Shown one piece after another: positions 34,000 to 42,025 of a stretch of 64,000 nucleotides of DNA (within the stretch, counting starts at the first letter, position 1; the number at the start of each line of letters is the position of its first letter). The position numbers and the translations under genes are program-made. The DNA is from Geminicoccaceae bacterium. Lineage in GTDB: Bacteria > Pseudomonadota > Alphaproteobacteria > Geminicoccales > Geminicoccaceae. The stretch covers positions 1,123,501 through 1,187,500 of the forward strand of contig AP024683.1 of NCBI GenBank assembly GCA_025999455.1, in the 5' to 3' direction. The notes under the pieces are model-generated. The model worked only from the letters and a program-made list of their open reading frames with translations. It was not told the DNA's origin and did not search any database.

Positions 34000-35058
34000 A
34001 TGCGGAGCTGGCAGATCATCCGGTGGGGCGAACCGCTCGAGCCCCGCGACTATCCCGATCCGAAGCCCGAGGGCCGGCAGGTCGTGCTGCGCGTCTTGAC
34101 CTCCGGGATCTGCCATTCCGACCTGCATCTCTGGCAGGGTTATTTCGATCTCGGTGGCGGCGAGAAGCTCGACATCACGACCCGCGGGCTCCAGCTCCCC
34201 TTCACCCTCGGCCACGAGGTCTTGGGCGAGGTCGTGGCGGTCGGCCCCGAGGTCCACGAGGTGCGGCCCGGCGACCGGCGGATCGTCTATCCCTGGATCG
34301 GCTGCGGCGCCTGCGCCGACTGCGCGCGCGGCGAGGAGCTCTTGTGCGTGAAGCCGCGGGTGGTCGGGACCTGGCGGGACGGCGGCTATTCGACCCACGT
34401 GCTCGTGCCGGACGCCCGCTATCTCGTCGACTACGACGGGCTCGACCCGGCGGTCGCCTGCACCTACGCCTGCTCCGGGGTGACCGCGCTCTCGGCCCTC
34501 AAGAAGACCGGCCTCAGCCGCGACGACCAGACGCTCCTCATGGTGGGCTGCGGCGGGGTCGGGCTGCAGGCGCTGCAGATGGCCCGCGCGGTCGTCCCGG
34601 GCCGGATCGTCGTGGCCGAGCCGGACCCGGCCAAGCGCGAGGCGGCGCTCGCAGCCGGCGCCGACCACGTCGTCGACAATCGCGACACGAAGGCCGCGGT
34701 CCAGGCGGTCAAGGACTTCTCTTCGGGCGGGGCGGCGGCCGCGATCGATTTCGTGGGCCGGCCCGAGACCGCCCGTTTCGCGATCGACGCTTTGCGGCAG
34801 AAGGGCGGCACGCTCGTCGTGGTCGGCCTCTACGGCGACCGGCTCGTCTATCCCCTGCCGCTCTTTCCCTTGCGGGTGCTCACCGTGCGCGGCTCCTACG
34901 TCGGCACGCTCGAGGATCTGCGCGAGGTCGTCCGCTACGCCAAGGAAGGCCGCTTGAAGCCCTTGCCCGTGAAGACCGTGCCGATCGAGCATGTCAACGC
35001 GGCGATGGCCGATCTCGCGGCCGGGCGGGTGACGGGGCGGATCGTCCTCAAGCCTTGA
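34000..35058 (+). CDS. Zinc-dependent alcohol dehydrogenase (MDR family)
   Basis: This is a 352-residue medium-chain dehydrogenase. Catalytic zinc residues are Cys38 (TSGICHSDLH) and His72/Glu73 (LGHEVLGE); the structural zinc cysteines are Cys102, Cys105, Cys108 and Cys116. The NAD-binding motif is LLMVGCGGVGLQALQMAR. The start at ATG 34000 has GGAGGGAGAAGGGG upstream; the frame upstream is only incidentally open. It may oxidise a primary alcohol, and no partner is next to it. Its 3' end overlaps the convergent ATPase gene by 11 bp. Confidence 0.92.
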   Translation: MRSWQIIRWGEPLEPRDYPDPKPEGRQVVLRVLTSGICHSDLHLWQGYFDLGGGEKLDITTRGLQLPFTLGHEVLGEVVAVGPEVHEVRPGDRRIVYPWIGCGACADCARGEELLCVKPRVVGTWRDGGYSTHVLVPDARYLVDYDGLDPAVACTYACSGVTALSALKKTGLSRDDQTLLMVGCGGVGLQALQMARAVVPGRIVVAEPDPAKREAALAAGADHVVDNRDTKAAVQAVKDFSSGGAAAAIDFVGRPETARFAIDALRQKGGTLVVVGLYGDRLVYPLPLFPLRVLTVRGSYVGTLEDLREVVRYAKEGRLKPLPVKTVPIEHVNAAMADLAAGRVTGRIVLKP

Positions 35059-37384
35059 GAGCCCTCGGCGCCGCGGCGGGCTCGAACACGACCGCCTCGT
35101 AGAGCTCTTCTTCCTGGGCGCAGTGCAGATCGAGGATCGCCTCGAGCGCGTAGAGCGTGCGGCGGAGCTCGGGCAGATCCTCGGGCAGCGGGCCTTCGGG
35201 CGGGATCTCCGCCACGAGCCGGGCGAGCCGGCGGACGAGATGGGCGATCTCGCGGTGCGTCCGGCTGATCGGCGCCATCGGGTCGCGGCCGCCGAGCATG
35301 CGGGCGATCTCGGGATGGAGGCGGCGCTCGTCCTCCCGCTCGTGGGCCAACACCTGGGCCTCGAGCGCCCGGACGAGCTCCTCGAGCTCGGTGCGGAGCT
35401 GCGGCCCGTCGCCCGTACCGAGCCGGTCGGCGAGCGCCCGCGCCCGCTCGATCACCGGCCGCAAGGCGCGATGATCGGCCTCGAGCTCGCCGATCCGCTC
35501 GGCCGAGAGCCCGGGGGCGCGTCGCCCGGGTTCGGCGGCGCCGAGCGCCCGGAGCGCGTTCAGGATCACCGCGACGTCGATCGCCTCCTGGAAAAGTGCC
35601 CCGGCCAAGGGCGGCAGATGGCCGAGCGCGGCGGCGACCATGCCGAGCCCCGAGAGCGCCATACCGGCGCCGATCGACTGGAGCGCGATCCGGCGCGCCC
35701 GGCGGGCGATCCGGATCGCGTCGACCAGCCGGTCGAGCCGGTCGACCAGGAGCACGACATCGGCCGCTTCGGCGGCGGCCGCCGCCCCGCGCGCGCCCAT
35801 CGCCACGCCCACGTGCGCCGCGGCGAGGGCGGGGGCGTCGTTGATCCCGTCGCCCACCATGACGGTCACCGCCTCGGCGCGTTCGGCGCGGACCGCGTCG
35901 ACCTTGTCGGCCGGGGTCCGGTCGGCGAGCACGGTGTCGATCCCGAGTGCCGTGCCGATCGCCTCGGCCACGTCGGCGCGGTCGCCGCTCAGCATGACGG
36001 TGCGCGACAGGCCCGCCTCGCGCAGCGTCCGAAGCGCCCGCGGTGTCTCGCGGCGGATCTCGTCGGCGAGGAGCAGGGCACCGGCGAGCTCGTCCTCGAC
36101 CGCGACGAAGACCGGGGTGGCGCCGTCGCGCTCGGCGCGGCGGATCGTCCGCTCGGCCCAGCTGCCGAAGAGGCCGCGGCCGTCGGTGTGGGCGAGCCGG
36201 CCGAGGCGCACGAGCCGGCTGCCGACCCGGCCGGAAATGCCCTCGCCCGGGGCTTCGCGGACCTCGCTCGGGAGCTCGAGGGGCAGGCCGCGGGCGCGTG
36301 CCGCGCGGACGATCGCATCGGCCAAGGGGTGGCTCGAGGCCTGATCGAGGGAGGCGGCGAGGCGCAGGAGCTCGTCCGGTGCGAGCTCGCGGCAGGGGAC
36401 GACCGAGACGAGCCGGGCGCGGCCGGTCGTGAGCGTGCCGGTCTTGTCGAAGACGAGGGTCGCGGCACGGGCGAGCGTCTCGAGCGCGGCACCGGTCTTG
36501 AAGAGCACGCCCCGCCGGGCGGCGGCGGAGATGCCGGCCGTGATCGCGACCGGGGCGGCGAGGATCAGGGGACAGGGCGTCGCGACGACGAGGACGGCGA
36601 GCGCCCGGACCGGATCGCCCGAGAGCGCCCAGGCCGCGGCGGCCAGCGCCAGCGTCACGAGGAGGAAGGGAAGCGCGAAGGAATCGGCGAGGCGGACGAG
36701 CGGGGCCTTGCTCGCCTGCGCGGTTTCGACGAGCCGCACGATCGCCGCATAGGTGCTCTCGGCGGCCCGCGCGCGGGCTTCCATCCGCAAGGGCGGGCCG
36801 GCGTTGAGCGCGCCGCTCCGGAGCCTTTCGTCGGGCTCGCGGCGGACCGGGAGCGGCTCGCCCGTCAAGGCCGCCTCGTCGAGCGTCGCCGGGGCGTCGA
36901 GCAGGACGCCGTCGACCGGCACGATCTCGCCCTGCGCCACGAGCAGCCGATCGCCCGGCTCGATCGCCTCGACCGGGACCGTCTCGAGGGCACCGTCCCG
37001 CTCGCGCCGGGCGCTGCGCGGCGCGCGGTCGAGCAGGGCCGTGAGCTCGCGGCGGGCCCGCCTTTGCGCCTGCTCCTCGAGGACGTTGCCGCCCGTGAAC
37101 ATGACGGCGATCACCACACCCGCGAGATGCTCGCCCAAGAGGAGCGCCCCCGTCATCGAAAGGGCGGCGACCGCGTCGACCCCGGTCTCGCCACGGGCGA
37201 GGTTCTTCGCGATCTCGACGAGGAGGAGCCCCAGGGGCGGGACGATCCCGGCCGCCCAGGCGAGCGAGGCGAGCTCGGCCTCGCCGAGGCCCCGGGCGAG
37301 GAGGCCGCAGACGAGTGCGCCGAGCGCCCAGAGGAGTGCCATCCGGTGCGGGCTCGGCCACGGGAAGGGCGCGGCAGGGGACAA
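35048..37384 (-). CDS. P1B-type metal-transporting ATPase with C-terminal hemerythrin domain
   Basis: This is a 778-residue inner-membrane pump. The transmembrane metal motif is Thr269-Pro270-Cys271 (VVATPCPLILAAP), the phosphorylation site Asp313 (FDKTGTLT), the actuator loop LTGEP and the hinge MVGDGINDAPAL (510-519); there is no N-terminal metal-binding domain. From about residue 630 a hemerythrin-like four-helix domain follows, with His638, His681, His690, His710 and His754 as likely di-iron ligands. This build defines the P1B-5 group, represented by Nia of Sinorhizobium meliloti (Ni/Fe export). The start is TTG 37384 with CGGGAG at good spacing; ATG at 37342 has none. It is divergent from the lyase gene. 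Confidence 0.92.
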   Translation of the reverse strand: MSPAAPFPWPSPHRMALLWALGALVCGLLARGLGEAELASLAWAAGIVPPLGLLLVEIAKNLARGETGVDAVAALSMTGALLLGEHLAGVVIAVMFTGGNVLEEQAQRRARRELTALLDRAPRSARRERDGALETVPVEAIEPGDRLLVAQGEIVPVDGVLLDAPATLDEAALTGEPLPVRREPDERLRSGALNAGPPLRMEARARAAESTYAAIVRLVETAQASKAPLVRLADSFALPFLLVTLALAAAAWALSGDPVRALAVLVVATPCPLILAAPVAITAGISAAARRGVLFKTGAALETLARAATLVFDKTGTLTTGRARLVSVVPCRELAPDELLRLAASLDQASSHPLADAIVRAARARGLPLELPSEVREAPGEGISGRVGSRLVRLGRLAHTDGRGLFGSWAERTIRRAERDGATPVFVAVEDELAGALLLADEIRRETPRALRTLREAGLSRTVMLSGDRADVAEAIGTALGIDTVLADRTPADKVDAVRAERAEAVTVMVGDGINDAPALAAAHVGVAMGARGAAAAAEAADVVLLVDRLDRLVDAIRIARRARRIALQSIGAGMALSGLGMVAAALGHLPPLAGALFQEAIDVAVILNALRALGAAEPGRRAPGLSAERIGELEADHRALRPVIERARALADRLGTGDGPQLRTELEELVRALEAQVLAHEREDERRLHPEIARMLGGRDPMAPISRTHREIAHLVRRLARLVAEIPPEGPLPEDLPELRRTLYALEAILDLHCAQEEELYEAVVFEPAAAPRALKA

Positions 37385-37533
37385 GCGGGGCGCTCCCGGG
37401 GGATGCGATCGATCCTGCTCTTTTTAGCGGTTCCGAATTTCCGCCGTCAGCGGGGCCGGGGGCGACACGGTGTCGGATGCGCCGGGCGTTCGCCGGCGCT
37501 AGCGTAGGGCCGGGGCTTTCGGGAGCGGGGGCG

Positions 37534-38475
37534 ATGGAAGATCCGAAGCTGCGCGGGATCTGGGCGGCGATCGTCACGCCGGTCGATCCGGACGGTGAGA
37601 TCAACCTCGAGCGCTGGGCACGCCACGCGCGTTGGCTGTTGCGCCAGGGCTGCCACGGGCTCGGCGTGTTCGGCACGACGGGCGAGACCCAGGCCTTCTC
37701 GGTGGGCGAGCGCCGCGCCGCGCTCGAGGGACTCCTCGCCGCGGGCCTGCCGGCCGAGCGGATCATCCTGGGCGTCGGCTGCTGCGCCCGGGCCGACACG
37801 GTGGCGCTGATCCGCCACGGGCTCGAGCTCGGCATCACCCGGATGCTCGCGCTGCCGCCCTTCTTCTACAAGAACTTGCCGGACGCCGGCCTCGTGCGCG
37901 CCTTTTCCGAGGTGATCGAGAAGGTCGCCGACCCGAGGCTCGAGCTCCTGCTCTACCATTTCCCGCAAGTCTCGGGCGTGCCGATCCCCAAGGCCGTGAT
38001 CACGGCCCTCGTCGAGCGCTATCCGGCGACGATCAAGGGGATCAAGGACAGTTCGGGCGATCTCGCCCACAGCCTCGATCTCGCCCGATCCTTCCCCGGC
38101 CTCGCGGTCTTCGCGGGCGCCGACCAGCATCTCTTGGAACTGTTGAAGGCGGGTGGGGCCGGCACGATCTCGGCCGCCGCCAACTTGAACGCGGCCGCGA
38201 GCCGGGCCGTCTTCGACGCCTTCGAGCGGGGCGATCTCGCCGCCGCCGAAGCGGGGATGCGGAAGGTCGCGGCGGTGCGCGAGGCGCTGCAGAAGCGGCC
38301 CTTGATCCCGGCGATCAAGCACGTGATCGCCGACGGCCGGCACGACCCGGTCTGGCGGACGGTACGGCCGCCGCTCGTCGAGCTCGACCCGGCCGAGGGG
38401 GAGCGGCTCCTCGCCGAGCTCGAGGCCGCGGGCTACGTCTACGACCCGGACCTCTACGCGGTCGCGGCGGCCTGA
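37534..38475 (+). CDS. Dihydrodipicolinate synthase/N-acetylneuraminate lyase family protein
   Basis: This is a 313-residue TIM-barrel aldolase. The pyruvate-binding motif GTTGE (47-51), Tyr141 (LLYHFPQVSGVPI) and the Schiff-base Lys171 (GIKDSSGD) are present. MEDPKLRGIWAAIVTPVDPD opens the protein. Relatives split or form bonds to pyruvate, for example in lysine synthesis or sugar acid breakdown; YHFPQ instead of YN(I/V)P suggests a catabolic member rather than DapA. The ATG at 37534 has GGGAGCGGGGGCG upstream. It is divergent from the metal ATPase. Confidence 0.9.
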   Translation: MEDPKLRGIWAAIVTPVDPDGEINLERWARHARWLLRQGCHGLGVFGTTGETQAFSVGERRAALEGLLAAGLPAERIILGVGCCARADTVALIRHGLELGITRMLALPPFFYKNLPDAGLVRAFSEVIEKVADPRLELLLYHFPQVSGVPIPKAVITALVERYPATIKGIKDSSGDLAHSLDLARSFPGLAVFAGADQHLLELLKAGGAGTISAAANLNAAASRAVFDAFERGDLAAAEAGMRKVAAVREALQKRPLIPAIKHVIADGRHDPVWRTVRPPLVELDPAEGERLLAELEAAGYVYDPDLYAVAAA

Positions 38476-38592
38476 GGACCGGGCTCGCCCGACCGCGCCG
38501 GGACTGATCCGCGCGGAGCGCCGGGCCGTAGAGCGGAGGGGTGCGGCCCGGGGCCGGGGCCGCGCCCTTCGGCTCGGGCCCTGGCAGTTCCG

Positions 38593-39177
38593 ATGCTCGC
38601 CCAGACCTCGCCCGCCTCGGCGAAGCGCGACGCCGCCCCCTCGACGGTGGCGGTGCTCGTCAACCTGGCGGGCTTCCAAGCCGGCTGGTTCGCCTGCGTG
38701 CTCGGCGCCGCCCACGGTGTGCCCTGGCTCGGCCCGCTCGTGGCCGCACCGGTGCTCACCTGGCACCTCGCGACCGCCCGCCACCCCGGCCGCGCCGCGC
38801 TTCTTCTCGCGGTGGCGGCCCTCGTCGGGCTCGGGCTCGACACGCTCCTGATCCGCGCCGAGCGCATCGCCTTCTCGGAGGGCGTCCTCCTCGAAGGCTG
38901 GGCGCCCTATTGGATGGTGTGCTTGTGGGCGCTCTTCGCGTCCACGTTCGAGGTGAGCCTGCGCTGGCTGCGCGAGAAGCCCGTCCTCGCCGCGCTCTTC
39001 GGTGCCCTGGGCGGGCCGCTCGCCTATTGGGCGGGGGCACGGCTCGGTGCCGCGACGCTCCTCGAGCCCGTCTGGGCCGGCCTCCTGCTCGTGAGCCTGG
39101 TCTACGCCCTGGCCACGCCGCTTTTGATGCTGCTCGCCCGCGAACTCGAGGCCGGGGCAGTGGAGGGTGGGCCTTGA
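38593..39177 (+). CDS. DUF2878 membrane protein
   Basis: This is a 194-residue protein with five to six membrane helices (VAVLVNLAGFQAGWFACVLG, AALLLAVAALVGLGLDTLLI, VCLWALFASTFEVSLRWLR, AALFGALGGPLAYWAGARLG, LLLVSLVYALATPLLMLLA). The N-Q-GW pattern and the YWMVCLWALFASTF block are typical of DUF2878. Such genes commonly occur next to CFA-synthase-like methyltransferases in proteobacteria, as here. The TGA overlaps the TTG of the DUF1295 gene. A lipid-modification role is inferred from that association. Confidence 0.88.
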   Translation: MLAQTSPASAKRDAAPSTVAVLVNLAGFQAGWFACVLGAAHGVPWLGPLVAAPVLTWHLATARHPGRAALLLAVAALVGLGLDTLLIRAERIAFSEGVLLEGWAPYWMVCLWALFASTFEVSLRWLREKPVLAALFGALGGPLAYWAGARLGAATLLEPVWAGLLLVSLVYALATPLLMLLARELEAGAVEGGP

Positions 39178-39965
39178 GCTGGCTCGCGATCCTCGGCTCG
39201 GGCTGGGCGATCGTCGCGATCGCCATGCTCTGGGCGTGGGACTGGCAGCGGCGGCATCGCGATGCCGGCATCGTCGACGTCTGCTGGTCGGCGGCGATGG
39301 GCTTCTTCGCCGTTTGGTGCGCGCTCTGGGCCGAGGGTGACCCGACCCGGCGGCTGCTCGTGGGGCTCCTGGGCGGCCTCTGGGCCGCGCGCCTCGCCTG
39401 GTACGTCGCGACCGACCGCGTGCTCGGCAAGCCCGAGGACGGCCGCTACCAGCGCCTTCGGGCCCATTGGGGCGAGCGCGCCCAGCCGATGTTCCTCCTC
39501 TTCTTCCAGGCCCAAGCGCTGGCCGCGGCCGTGTTGGCCCTGCCCTTCCTCGCCGCCGCTTCGGTCGGAAGCCCGCTTCCCGGCTGGGCGCTCGCGCTCG
39601 CGCTGCTCGTCTGGGCGGTGGCGGTGGTCGGCGAGAGCACGGCCGACCGCCAGCTCGCCACGTTCCGCGCCGATCCCGCGAACAAGGGCAAGACCTGCCG
39701 GGTCGGTCTCTGGCGCTATTCCCGCCACCCCAACTATTTCTTCGAGTGGCTGCACTGGTTCACCTACCCGCTCCTCGCCTGGGGTGAGCTCTGGGCCGTG
39801 GCGGTGGCGCTCCTGGGCCCGGCCCTCATCCTCGCGACCCTGCTCAAGGGCACGGGCATTCCCTACACCGAGCTGCAGGCGGCGGCCTCGCGGCCGGACT
39901 ATCGCGACTATCAAGAGACGACCTCGATGTTCGTCCCCTGGCCGCCCAAGGAGAAGCGTGCGTGA
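39174..39965 (+). CDS. DUF1295 membrane protein (steroid 5-alpha-reductase-like fold)
   Basis: This is a 263-residue inner-membrane protein of the DUF1295/ICMT-like superfamily with six or more helices. The C-terminal signature GLWRYSRHPNYFFEWLHWFT is diagnostic (NADPH and lipid site), and AGIVDVCWSAAMGFFAVW and FLLFFQAQALAAAVLALPF are typical. The start is TTG 39174, overlapping the DUF2878 stop (TTGA), with GGAGGG 8 bases before. Its own stop overlaps the following GTG. Relatives reduce or desaturate lipids or sterols. It is coupled to the CFA-like gene downstream. Confidence 0.9.
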   Translation: MSWLAILGSGWAIVAIAMLWAWDWQRRHRDAGIVDVCWSAAMGFFAVWCALWAEGDPTRRLLVGLLGGLWAARLAWYVATDRVLGKPEDGRYQRLRAHWGERAQPMFLLFFQAQALAAAVLALPFLAAASVGSPLPGWALALALLVWAVAVVGESTADRQLATFRADPANKGKTCRVGLWRYSRHPNYFFEWLHWFTYPLLAWGELWAVAVALLGPALILATLLKGTGIPYTELQAAASRPDYRDYQETTSMFVPWPPKEKRA

Positions 39966-40990
39966 AGACCGCGATCGAGCTCGCCGAGAGCGGCGTCCTC
40001 CCCGATCCGATGATCCGGATCGGCATCCGCCGGATGCTGCGGCGTCGGCTCGAGGAGGAGGCGGCGGCCGCGGCCGAGCGGGCGCGCTGGCGGGCCGGGC
40101 TCGCTTCGGCCCCGGTCACGATCCACGCCGATGCCGCCAACGCCCAGCATTACGAGCTGCCGACCGCGTTCTTCGAGCGGGTGCTGGGGCCTCGGCTCAA
40201 ATACAGCGCCTGTCTGTGGCCCGAGGGCGTCGGGAGCCTCGCCGAGGCCGAAGAGGCGATGCTCGCCCTCACCACCGCGCGGGCCGAGATCGCTCATGGC
40301 CAGCGGATCCTCGAGCTCGGCTGCGGCTGGGGTTCGCTCTGCCTCTACTTGGCCGAACGCTTCCCGACCGCCCGGATCACGGCGCTCTCGAACTCGCGGA
40401 CCCAGCGCGCCTTCATCGAGAGGCGGGCGCGCGAGCGCAGCCTCGCCAATCTCGAGGTCGTGACCACCGACGTCGCGGCTTTCGACACGGCCGAGCGGTT
40501 CGACCGCATCGTCTCGGTCGAGATGTTCGAGCACGTCCGCAACCATCGCGAGCTCTTCCGGCGGATCGGCCGCTGGCTCCGGCCGGGCGGCAAGCTCTTC
40601 GTCCACGTCTTCGCGCACCGGCTCTACGCCTACCCCTTCGAGGACGAGGGACCTGCCACCTGGATGGCCCGCCACTTCTTCACGGGCGGGCTCATGCCCT
40701 CGCTCGACCTGTTGCCCGAGGCGGCCCGCGACGTCCTCGAGCTCGAGGAGAGCTGGACGGTCGACGGCACGCACTATCAGAAGACGCTCGAAGCCTGGCT
40801 CGCCGAGCAGGACGCGGCGCGCGCCGAGCTCCTGCCTCTTTTCACCGCGACCTACGGGGCCAAGGACGCGCGGCTCTGGTTCCAGCGCTGGCGGATCTTC
40901 TTCATGGCCTGCGCCGAGCTGTTCGGCTTCCGCGACGGCACCGAATGGCTCGTCGCGCATTATCGCTGGCGCGCCCCCGGCCGCGCGTAG
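39962..40990 (+). CDS. Cyclopropane-fatty-acyl-phospholipid synthase-like methyltransferase
   Basis: This is a 342-residue SAM-dependent methyltransferase. The SAM motif is RILELGCGWGSLCLYLAERF, and the CFA-family blocks are HYELPTAFFERVLG, KYSACLWPEG, FDRIVSVEMFEHVRNH and GGKLFVHVFAH; YHYKTLEAW-like HYQKTLEAWLAEQD and LWFQRWRIFFMACAELFG close it. GTG at 39962 overlaps the DUF1295 stop. In the family these enzymes add a methylene or methyl group to unsaturated acyl chains; clusters with DUF1295 have been tied to methylated or furan fatty acids in other alphaproteobacteria. The exact product is not predictable from sequence. Confidence 0.9.
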   Translation: MKTAIELAESGVLPDPMIRIGIRRMLRRRLEEEAAAAAERARWRAGLASAPVTIHADAANAQHYELPTAFFERVLGPRLKYSACLWPEGVGSLAEAEEAMLALTTARAEIAHGQRILELGCGWGSLCLYLAERFPTARITALSNSRTQRAFIERRARERSLANLEVVTTDVAAFDTAERFDRIVSVEMFEHVRNHRELFRRIGRWLRPGGKLFVHVFAHRLYAYPFEDEGPATWMARHFFTGGLMPSLDLLPEAARDVLELEESWTVDGTHYQKTLEAWLAEQDAARAELLPLFTATYGAKDARLWFQRWRIFFMACAELFGFRDGTEWLVAHYRWRAPGRA

Positions 40991-41023
40991 CGGCGGGTTG
41001 TCGGCGGCGCCGCGTCGCGGCAT

Positions 41024-41049
41024 GGCTCCCCCCGACCGTTCGGGGAGCC
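41024..41049 (+). promoter_or_regulatory. Hairpin that would hide the ribosome-binding site of the 41054 gene
   Basis: GGCTCCCC (41024-41031) pairs perfectly with GGGGAGCC (41042-41049) across a 10-base loop. The 3' arm contains GGGGAG, the only ribosome-binding site before the GTG at 41054, so the folded RNA would block translation. There is no T-tract after it, which argues against a plain terminator for the CFA-like gene. It may be a translational switch or incidental. Confidence 0.45.
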
Positions 41050-41053
41050 GGAT

Positions 41054-42022
41054 GTGCCCATGATCTCCGCCGATCCGCTCGTCGGCTTCGCCCACGCCGC
41101 CTATCGCCTGGGGGAGCGGGCGCGGGCCCGCGGCCTGCCGCTGCGCTTCGTCGAGGTCCGCGACCGGAGCGGCCTCGAGGCCGTGATCGGCGAGCTCGAG
41201 GTCCTCGTTATCTCCGGGCTCTGGCGGGACGGTCTCCTCGACGAGGCGCCCAAGCTCCGCTTCGTCCAATCGATCAGCGCCGGCACCGACCAGTACGGCA
41301 AGGAGGCGCTCCGCGCGCGCGGCATTCGCCTCGCGAGTGCCGCCGGGGTCAACGCGAACGCGGTCGCCGAGCACGCGATCGCACTCCTTCTGGCCCTCAC
41401 GCGGCTCCTGCCCGAGGCGGTCCGCAACCAGGAGAAACGCTTCTGGCGCGGCATGATCGGCGAGCTCGACCGGCGCGAGCAGGAGCTCGCCGGCAAGACC
41501 CTTTTGCTCGTCGGGCTCGGCCGGATCGGCGGGCGGATCGCTTCCCTCGCCCGCGCCTTCGGCATGCGGGTCGTGGCCGTCCGCCGCGATCCCTCGGCGG
41601 GGGCGGAAGGCGCCCACGAGGTCCACGGGCTTTCCGAGCTCGACCGGCTCTTGCCCGGAGCCGACGTGCTCCTGCTCGCTTGCCCGCTCACCCCCGAGAC
41701 CGAGAACCTGGTCGACGCGCGTCGGCTCGGGCTCCTGAAGCCCGGGGCGCTGTTCGTGAACGTGGCGCGCGGCCGCTGCGTGGTCGAAGAGGCGCTCGCC
41801 GACGCACTCGGTTCGGGCCGGCTCGCCGCGGCGGCGATCGACGTCGCACGCGAGGAGCCGCCGCCGCCCGATTGGCCCCTCTGGAGCGTGCCGAACCTCC
41901 TCGTCACACCGCACACCGCCGGCGAGACGCGGGCTTACGAGGACCGCGTACTCGACCTCCTGGTCGAGAACCTGGATCGGCTGCGGCGCGGCGAGACGGT
42001 CCTCGTCAACCAGGTCGTCTGA
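41054..42022 (+). CDS. D-isomer-specific 2-hydroxyacid dehydrogenase
   Basis: This is a 322-residue NAD(P)-dependent dehydrogenase. The nucleotide-binding motif is LLLVGLGRIGGRIASLARAF. The catalytic Arg is in FVNVARGRCVVEEALADAL, the Glu in AIDVAREEPPPPDWPLW and the His in LLVTPHTAGETRAYEDR. The start is GTG 41054 with GGGGAG at good spacing, although ATG 41060 is also in frame. GhrA/SerA-like enzymes reduce glyoxylate or hydroxypyruvate or oxidise D-2-hydroxyacids. Convergent with the aminotransferase (3-bp gap). A leader hairpin may control translation. Confidence 0.9.
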   Translation: MPMISADPLVGFAHAAYRLGERARARGLPLRFVEVRDRSGLEAVIGELEVLVISGLWRDGLLDEAPKLRFVQSISAGTDQYGKEALRARGIRLASAAGVNANAVAEHAIALLLALTRLLPEAVRNQEKRFWRGMIGELDRREQELAGKTLLLVGLGRIGGRIASLARAFGMRVVAVRRDPSAGAEGAHEVHGLSELDRLLPGADVLLLACPLTPETENLVDARRLGLLKPGALFVNVARGRCVVEEALADALGSGRLAAAAIDVAREEPPPPDWPLWSVPNLLVTPHTAGETRAYEDRVLDLLVENLDRLRRGETVLVNQVV

Positions 42023-42025
42023 GGC

